Under the pieces are notes generated by a model, which was not told the DNA's origin, made no database searches, and saw only the letters and a list, made by a program, of their open reading frames with translations. From Lunularia cruciata (lineage: Eukaryota > Streptophyta > Marchantiopsida > Lunulariales > Lunulariaceae), in the NCBI GenBank assembly GCA_948567375.1, contig OX419755.1, forward strand, positions 25,560,517 to 25,624,516: a DNA stretch of 64,000 nt, in the 5' to 3' direction. The position numbers were made by a program, and so were the translations under genes. Of this stretch, positions 57,950 to 64,000 are shown in pieces. Each line of letters begins with the position of its first letter. Positions within the stretch are counted from its first letter, which is position 1.

Positions 57950-58330
57950 CTGGTGTTGTCATATTGGATAACCAGAGGGGGGTTTTCCATTTGGTGGGAC
58001 CTTCAAGGAAGATCTATACACCATAGAGAGTCTTGTTAGACTCTAGTGTGCAGCCCCTTATGTTGGGGAAGGCTGCAATTGTCGGTCTGGAGTTACAGAA
58101 GACCGATGTGGAGAGGTGTCCATTTCAGATCCAAACATCTCTAAGTGGTGGTTCGACATGATACATCATACGTAGGGATTTTGTTGTCCAAGTTCAGCGT
58201 GGTCATTTGACTGATAGCTTGGTGGTGAGAGCTCAAGCTATTGCGACAATAGCTAAGTCATATGATGTGCTAGTTGGAGGAGCAGTGTTATACCCCATGG
58301 GCTTCAATATTACTATTGGGAGGAGACAAC
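57950..58330 (+). pseudogene. A-c aspartic protease
   Basis: Retropepsin with 'RVLLDSSVQPLMLGKAA' at the active site (58025-58075; family form LLDSGAQP), then 'GLELQKTDVERCPFQIQTSL' and 'SYDVLVGGAVLYPMGF' near 58257-58307 (YDILVG type). It precedes the methyltransferase. Upstream, 57660-57950 ('FWLAAMLCESRNDAI', 'HLATSGLWQVVAIRLEELP') is a linker I do not recognise. Fossil. Confidence 0.8.
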
Positions 58331-58739
58331 CTCCTATAGACCAGGTTGGCAGTCTAGTGAGGGAAGGCTTTGTAGTCTACCAATATGCTTCCGTAGTGGA
58401 AGTCTTGGCTCACTATAGTTCGGGACCATGGCAGCATTAGTTTTAGCTTTCAGTGGTGCAGTTACTTGGCCTAGTGATTTGTTGGAGAAGAACGCCCATG
58501 CAAAGGATACTCCAATACTAGAGGAGATCACTCAGATTTGGAGATACAAGTAGGATTGTTCCATCCACCTTGGATGTTCCATTGTGGAGTTTAGAGGAGG
58601 CATTGTAGCAGCATGCAGATCAGTTGGTGCAACAGGCTTGGATTGGAGCCTTCATATTATCAAGAGATGAGTGTGAGGATGAGCCTCTAGAGTTGATTAC
58701 TTTGACACCTCTAGATACCACACTCATTGCTTGGCAGTA

Positions 58740-59725
58740 TCTAGTAGAGGGGATATGTCTATTGGAGTTGTTCGGTGGGATTAGCATCGGACTAGCTGTG
58801 GTGTTACACGTGGTGTTATAGGTGGGTATACGAGTACAAAGGTACTTGTATGTAGAGAGAGATGAGACTGCTAGGCAAGTCTCTCTACATCATGTGGCAC
58901 ACTTAGCCTATTGATATCCAGAGTTATTACCAATGTCAGCAATCAAAGGTTACCAGAATGCCCTACCAGCTGACATTTCCTTATTGGGGGCGCATGACCT
59001 AGAGAGACATGGGTCTATTCATTTGGTGATTTTTGGATGGCCATGTTAGGGACGTACACATGCGGGCTGCGGTTTGGGTCTTCAAGATCCTCATTCTAGT
59101 GTTTTTTGGGAGATGTTATGAATACTACAACATTTCTAAGTTCATCAGTCCTTTTCTCCAGCTTACCTTTTGGAGAATGCGCCTTTGATGTGTGATTCTC
59201 GCACTAAAGTGGTGGCGAGTACACATCAAATGCATTCTTAGATGGGACCTGCTGAAATATTAGATGCAGCCAAAGTGGGATCACGGGCTCATCAACTTTG
59301 TCTTTGGTGAATGAACCTCTTACCCAAAGAGGTTCTACAACGTGCTTATGATGGGATTCAACAACTTGACTACATCCTTGTTGATGATATCTTGGATGTT
59401 AGCCGTCAGTCTTAGACATTGGTAGTGGCTGATAGGTCACCTATGGCAGTGGTGAACCTAGTTGAACAGTCTAGAGCCGCATTTCCCACACCCATGAGTT
59501 TCCTGGGCTCTCATTCTTTTTGAGAAGGAGGATCTGGACTGGTTTAGGACTCACAATTACAGCGGTTGGTGAAGCCCAATGCCGATGAGAGAGAGCAGGT
59601 GATGGGTTTTCATACCGGTATTACCGCTATTCCAGCAGTGTCAGAGGCATCCAAGTGTCAAGTGTTAGGTCAGGCTAAAGACTTGAACTGTTTGACCTGG
59701 ATTGTGAGCCTTGGCTTGGCAAAGC
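58740..59725 (+). pseudogene. A-c cytosine-5 DNA methyltransferase domain
   Basis: Domain of about 330 residues that in this family transfers a methyl group from S-adenosylmethionine to cytosine in DNA. Motifs in canonical order: I 'CLLELFGGISIGLAVVL' (58756-58806), II 'RYLYVERDETARQV' (about 58840-58881), IV 'HLVIFGWPC' with the catalytic Cys (59020-59046), VI 'AYLLENAP' (59161-59184), VIII 'GSRAH' (59278-59292), then a recognition-type region ('LDYILVDDILDVSRQS', 'RAAFPTPMSFLGSHSF'). Motifs IX-X follow: 'ADEREQVMGFHTG' and 'VLGQAKDLNCLTW' (about 59580-59705). The order is not permuted, unlike plant DRM enzymes. It sits between protease and RT, so it belongs to the element. Fossil, several breaks. 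Confidence 0.9.
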
Positions 59726-60019
59726 AGCGTAGGATGTGCTTGATAGGCATCACCACTCGGACACTTGTGAGCCTTGTGCCTATCAAGACAATTTAGGCAC
59801 ATGCTAGGGGCAATGGACCGAGTGGACATGGTATTCTTGGGACACATCTAGTAGATACTAGGGAAAGTGGCCAACTTGGAGCCCATCTAGGTGAGCGTGG
59901 GCTACTTGGATTACACCCTTGGTCCACATGGGATGCAGCTAGAGGATGTGTGGAGCTTGCAGCCAGAGTGGAAGGAGTTTTTCACACAAAGGTTGGGACC
60001 TCTAGTGGTCGGGAGCATG

Positions 60020-60860
60020 ACAATATTGCTCCCAAGGGCCCAGTGTAGCAGCCAATCAGTACGTCTTCCACTCTTACTACAATTATAGAGGATATTGGGG
60101 AGCCAGATCTTGGACCCAAGCTTATTGGAGAGGAAAGACAAAGGGTTTGGAGGTTCTTGAGGGGTTACACAAGTTATTTTGCCTTCAATATGAAGGATTT
60201 GGGTGCTATAAAGGGACATGGTATACAGATTGAGCTGACTAGCAATACACCAGTTTTCCGATGTCCTTATTGATATAGTGAGATGGAGAGGACATTGATT
60301 TAGAGCCGGAGTAGTGATCTTTATGAGGCTGATTTGGTGGAGATTTCACATGGAGAGTATGCATTAGCGACAGTAATGCCAGCCAAGAAGGATATGCATG
60401 GCAACTACACAGATAGGTAGATGTGTGGAGATTACCGTCCTGTCAACCGACAAACCAAGGCTAATTGGTATGCCATGCCTACACTGGAGGAGATTTTTGA
60501 TGTGATTGGGCATGCAAAGGTCTTCAATACTTTGGATCTTTGAGCGGGATATCATCAGTTGCCAATCAGAGAGGAGGATCAGTCCAAGATAGCATTTAAG
60601 GCTATTGATCCTCACGGCAAGGATGTGTTATATCAATGGAGGTTCTTATCGTTTGGGTTAAAGAGTGCTCTTGCTGAGTTCCAGAGGGTCATGGATAGGA
60701 TCCTAGCTGGATTGGATTTTGCTTGGTGCTATATTGATGACATTTTGGTCTATAGCACTACTATGGAGGAGCATGAGAGACAGTTGTTGGAGGTGTTTGA
60801 GAGGTTGAGATCTCATGGACTCAAATAACATCTTGGGAAGTGCAAGTTCTTCCATGAGCA
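60020..60860 (+). pseudogene. A-c reverse transcriptase
   Basis: Blocks: 'DLGPKLIGEERQRVWRFL' and 'TSYFAFNMKDLGAI' (pre-RT), 'VMPAKKDMHGNY', 'CGDYRPVN', 'MPTLEEIFDVIGHAKVFNTLDL', 'GYHQLPIREEDQSKIAFK', 'LSFGLKSALAEFQRVMDRIL' and catalytic 'CYIDDILVYS' with YIDD at 60730-60741, then the thumb 'LGKCKFFHEQVEYLGH'. Ty3/Gypsy type. The near-identical text in A-a dates both to one family. Fossil, several breaks. Confidence 0.92.
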
Positions 60861-60899
60861 GGTTGAGTATCTGGGTCACACTATCTACCCCGGAGGACT

Positions 60900-61510
60900 T
60901 GGTGTTTAGCAGACCAAGGTGGAGGCTATTGCACGTATTCCTTGGCCTACAAATGTGAGCAGAGTGCGAGCATTCCTTGGGTTGGTGAACTTCTATCGCT
61001 GCTATGTTAGAGGATTTAGTGCCATTGCCAAGGCCTTGATAAAGCTGACCAAGCTTACATAGGAGTGGTGTTAGGGAGATGAGCAGGAGAGAGTTTGTGT
61101 AGAGCTCAAGGAGAGGTTGACATCTGCTTCTATTTAAGGAGACTAATCAGAGGATGACCATTTCAAGTTCATACTGATTGGAGTATATTGGAGTTTGGAG
61201 CGGTGCTCACCCAGCATGATGATGAGGGGAAGGAGTTTGTGGTGGCTTATGCTAGTTCCTCCAACAATTCAGCAGAGGCAAAGTATAGTTCATATGAGGG
61301 AGAGTGCTTGGCAGCAGTTTAGGTAGTAGCACATTTCCGATGTTACCTATTTGGTAACCCCTTCACTCTCATCACTGATCATCAACCATTAAAGTGGTTG
61401 ATGGAGTCCGACAAGCTTTTAGGGAAGCTTGCACGATGGACTCTGATTTTATAGGAGTATGATTTCATGGTTGTTCATAGACTTGGAGTGGTGAACCGTG
61501 ATGCAGATGG
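60900..61510 (+). pseudogene. A-c RT connection and RNase H
   Basis: Connection 'VEAIARIPWPTNVSRVRAFLGLVNFYRCYVRGFSAIAKAL' (60930-61045). RNase H follows: 'FQVHTDWSILEFGAVLTQHDDEGKE', 'YASSSNNSAEAKYSSYEGECLAAV', 'FRCYLFGNPFTLITDHQPLKWL' and 'GKLARWTLIL'. Standard Ty3/Gypsy order. Fossil. Confidence 0.88.
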
Positions 61511-61559
61511 ATGAGTAGAAACCCATGTCCCAGCCAGCAGGATCAGACGGGAGCACGTT

Positions 61560-62092
61560 GGCATAGTGAGACAAATGAGGAGATGGTGCCAGGTTGGCAT
61601 GCATCTGCCTTTTGTGTATATTTTCAAAGGCTTTGGTGGTATCTCTCTTAGTGCATACAGGAGGAGTCATTGAGGTCAGAGATCCAAAAAGTGAAGATAT
61701 TGGTACAATTCAGCGAGACATTCATGATGATGTCTTAGTGATGGACTATCTTTGCACTGGTGTTGTGGGTAGCACAATTGGGACCAAGGAGAGAGACTAT
61801 GTTCTTCAGCGAGCCCGACGGTTCAAATTGGAGGGCAAACACCTTTTGCGTGTATGGGAGGATGGTAGAGTGCAAGTAGTACCAGTTCCATCTCAAAGAC
61901 CACAGTTGGTCCGTCATGCTCTTGAGGAGCTAGGACATTTTGGAGTAAAGCGTACATATAGCTTACTCCAAAGTCATTTTGGTAGTGTGGTATACAAACT
62001 GAGGTACAGTAGTTTGTTGCCTGATCTGTGGTTTGTGACCAAGTTAGAGCATTATTCAATGCTCCTATGCCACAGTTACACCCATTACTTGA
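61560..62092 (+). pseudogene. A-c integrase N-terminal zinc domain
   Basis: 'LVMDYLCTGVVG', 'ERDYVLQRARRFKLEGKHLLRVWEDGRVQVVPVP', then the HHCC domain 'LVRHALEELGHFGVKRTYSLLQSHF' and 'VCDQVRALFNAPMPQLHPL'. The core domain is not reached before D9. In A-a the complementary C-terminal half is seen (2820-3340). Fossil. Confidence 0.85.
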
Positions 62093-64000
62093 TGTTCCTT
62101 CAAGTATTTCTCCTTCTTTGGGTCTACTCAATTCCACTTCTAACTCTTCTCTTTTTATCAACTTTTCTAACTTTTCTCTTTTTTTTTTACAATTTCTTCA
62201 CTACAAACTACAATTGCATTCTATCTACTCTATCTTCATTAGTATCTTCCTACCCATTCTTCTCTACTATCTCAAGTAACTCACCCAAAGACACCTGAAC
62301 TCCACTTACTTTGGACTTCCTAACTAATTGCACTTCACTACAAAGTTTATCCAACTTTGTCCTAACAAGATCTAATTTGAGACACACATTGTCTCCTACT
62401 TCTAACATCTTCCTATGTACCCATTCTTGTAGATGAATCAATAAATTGTTCAACTCTGTGTCCTTCACCTTTCTCTTCCTTGTCTCTTGTACTAAGAAGT
62501 TCAACTTGTGCAGTCTGGCTTCTTCTTGCTTCCCTTTGACTTCTGTGCTGAGCATTACCTTTATCTCGCTTACCACTCCTACTTCATCATTAGATTCCAC
62601 CACTATCTTGAGCTTCTTCTTCTTTCTTTCTTCTTCCAATTCATTGCAATACATCTGCAACTTGTCCTTAAACTCAGCCTTTGTCACCTCCTTCTCTTGT
62701 TGATTTTATGCAAGCTGTTCTTCCGCCACTCTCAACAACCCTTGCAATCAGTCTTCTTCTCTATTACATTCTGATAACTCTTGCTACTAGGCTTGATTTT
62801 TCTCAACTGCCTTCTTCTTTAGACTCTCTAATTCTTGCTCCATTACTGCCACACTTGCCTTCAAATGTATTAGCTCTACTTGCGCATCAGCAATTTCTCC
62901 CTTTAGTACTTCTACCAACGCCATCTTCTCTTTTACTTCTTCTCGACTCTTTTATAAATCCTCATTGCTTCTGAGTGATTACTCCAAAGAATCTCCCCTA
63001 CCCAAAGTTCTTTGGCCTCCATCTCTACTCGTGTTAACTTACTTCTTAACAACAAGGTCTCTACACTCCACTTCTCTACTACTTCTAACTCATCTTTCAT
63101 GTTGAGGTTAGCACTCGCCATCTTTGCTTTCTTCTATTGTAGAAACATCAACAATGGACATACAACCTTTAAAAAGTACTCCACTCCATTTTACTTCTTG
63201 TCATTGGCCTAGACTTTGTCACCCTTTGTAGGTAACTCTTCTACTGGCGCCTTACTCTTAAGTTGCAATCTTTGTATCTTCAATGTCTCCACATCTGAGC
63301 TCTCTTCCTCTTTGGTGGTGACTTTACTGGGCCTGATGTTAGCTGCATGCACACTTCTCTTTCCCCTTGCAGTTCTTGGACATACCAAGACTCTTTCTTC
63401 TTCCTTCTCATGTCCTTGATTGATGGTGGACACCTCTAGACTTGGCTTCTCTGCGTCCACACTCCGTCTTTGGGTTTGCTGAACCTCCACCTTGCCTTTG
63501 CTGCCATTGATTGACTCTTCACTTTGCAGTTTGAGCTCTTCTTCTCCTCCCAAAGCTTCTCCCTTTGACTTAGTTTCTCCTTTTGACTCCTCCTCCTCTT
63601 CCGGAGTCAATTTCCTTGCTTTCACCAACATTGCCTTTGGGTTAGGCTTCTGCATCTTCTGTGGTTGTACTACCACAAGGTGACTTTTAGGTTTGTTTCT
63701 CTTTCTTGCCCTGGGGATATCAACTGCTACAATTCTCTCCTTCCCACTCTTCTTGAAGTACTTGTCCCCTTCTTGCACTTGCTCCATATAATATCATGTA
63801 TCTGCATCCATCTCCTTGCACAAATCCGGATAAAAGTGCAATTGCATCTGGTTTCTCTCCTCCAAAGTCAGTAATTTCAGCCCAAAGTAGAAATGAGCTG
63901 CGAAGGGCAAAAAATAATGTGGTTGCATGTCCATCTTCCAACCCAAAATCATCTGCCCCACGCACTGATACAAACACTTTGCCCAATCCACTACTTCTCC
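62093..64000 (-). mobile_element. D9, partial D unit running off the window
   Basis: Minus-strand D sequence beginning inside the end of the D ORF ('cttcaagtatttctccttctttgggtct' area, as at 40150-40180), without the TGTGACA-type 3' end seen in other units. It joins family A integrase at about 62085-62095. The right end is off the window. Broken. Confidence 0.75.
62100..64000 (-). pseudogene. D9 ORF region (C-terminal two thirds)
   Basis: Minus-strand text from the window edge: globular block end 'MDWAKCLYQCVGQMILGWKM', 'LPFAAHFYFGLKLLTLEERNQM' and 'HFYPDLCKEMDADT' (63991-63800), a basic and acidic linker (63787-63209: 'RARKRNKPKSHLVVV', 'KLTPEEEEESKGETKSKGE'), and the coiled coil (63120-62260: 'HLQEWVHRKMLEVGDNVCLKL'). 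Same layout as D4-D6. Fossil, several breaks. Confidence 0.7.

Larger units (their letters stand above)
53470..62092 (+). mobile_element. Gypsy element A-c with methyltransferase (most complete A copy)
   Basis: Family A element. Order: A1 repeat 53470-53922, leader to 55856 (holding a solo B LTR), gag 55857-57480, protease 57950-58330, cytosine-5 methyltransferase 58740-59725, RT 60020-60860, RNase H 60900-61510 and integrase zinc domain 61560-62090. Then a D unit (D9) takes over, so the 3' end is not seen here. The left end TATCACACCATTTG matches the family start TGTCATGCCATTTG. Broken, many breaks; old by the decay of its ORFs. Confidence 0.88.

Noticed and set aside
58740-59725. A host DNA methyltransferase gene or pseudogene
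   Set aside because: It lies between protease and RT of A-c on the same strand with no introns, UTR or separate borders. The motif order is canonical rather than the permuted order of plant DRM. It is better read as part of the element.
1-64000. CRISPR arrays, rRNA genes or bacterial operons
   Set aside because: No spaced identical short repeats, no rRNA text, and the whole window has the character of plant retroelement DNA.

Overview
The window looks like intergenic DNA from a large plant genome: AT-rich, CpG-poor, no recognisable host gene, and built almost entirely of old nested LTR-type retroelements. The families (a chromodomain Gypsy element, other Ty3/Gypsy elements, and a Gypsy lineage carrying a cytosine methyltransferase and a PHD finger) suggest a land plant, probably not a flowering plant (gymnosperm, fern or similar). 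That last step is inference. All elements are fossils with broken coding regions.

I named the families by letter. A is a Ty3/Gypsy element with gag, protease, a cytosine-5 DNA methyltransferase domain, RT, RNase H, DDE integrase and a C-terminal PHD finger, and with split terminal repeats (A1 - body - B1 A2 B2). B is a Ty3/Gypsy element with ~0.68 kb LTRs (TGTAACACCC...). C is a chromovirus with ~0.75 kb LTRs (TGTAATACC...). D is a 2-4 kb pol-less unit with TGTG...CACA-type ends, 5-bp target duplications and one long ORF for a globular plus coiled-coil protein. E is a Gypsy element on the minus strand. H is a solo or partial LTR.

Layout. 1-20720: element B2 (plus strand, 5' end off the window) is the base layer. 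Into it went A-a (its 3' end at 4456, itself holding the minus-strand element B1 at 1-1934), D1 (5026-7909) and the near-complete chromovirus C (8052-14687). 20721-24160: a divergent D-like piece, an E-like piece and a C-like LTR piece. 24161-28000: mostly unassigned AT-rich DNA with a TA microsatellite and a spaced direct repeat. About 28000-51720: minus-strand Gypsy element E, split by D3 (28213-43901), D6 (44051-47830) and D7 (48955-50926). D3 itself holds A-b (29941-37845, with D4 inside it) and D5 (39152-43123). 51721-53469: unassigned DNA and LTR H. 53470-62092: A-c, the longest A copy, with a solo B LTR in its leader. 62093-64000: D9, running off the window.

The two results most worth following are family A (methyltransferase plus PHD finger plus split repeats in one Gypsy element) and family D (repeated ORF-bearing units that insert like LTR elements but carry no pol and no internal terminal repeat, perhaps giant solo LTRs with a gene inside U3).
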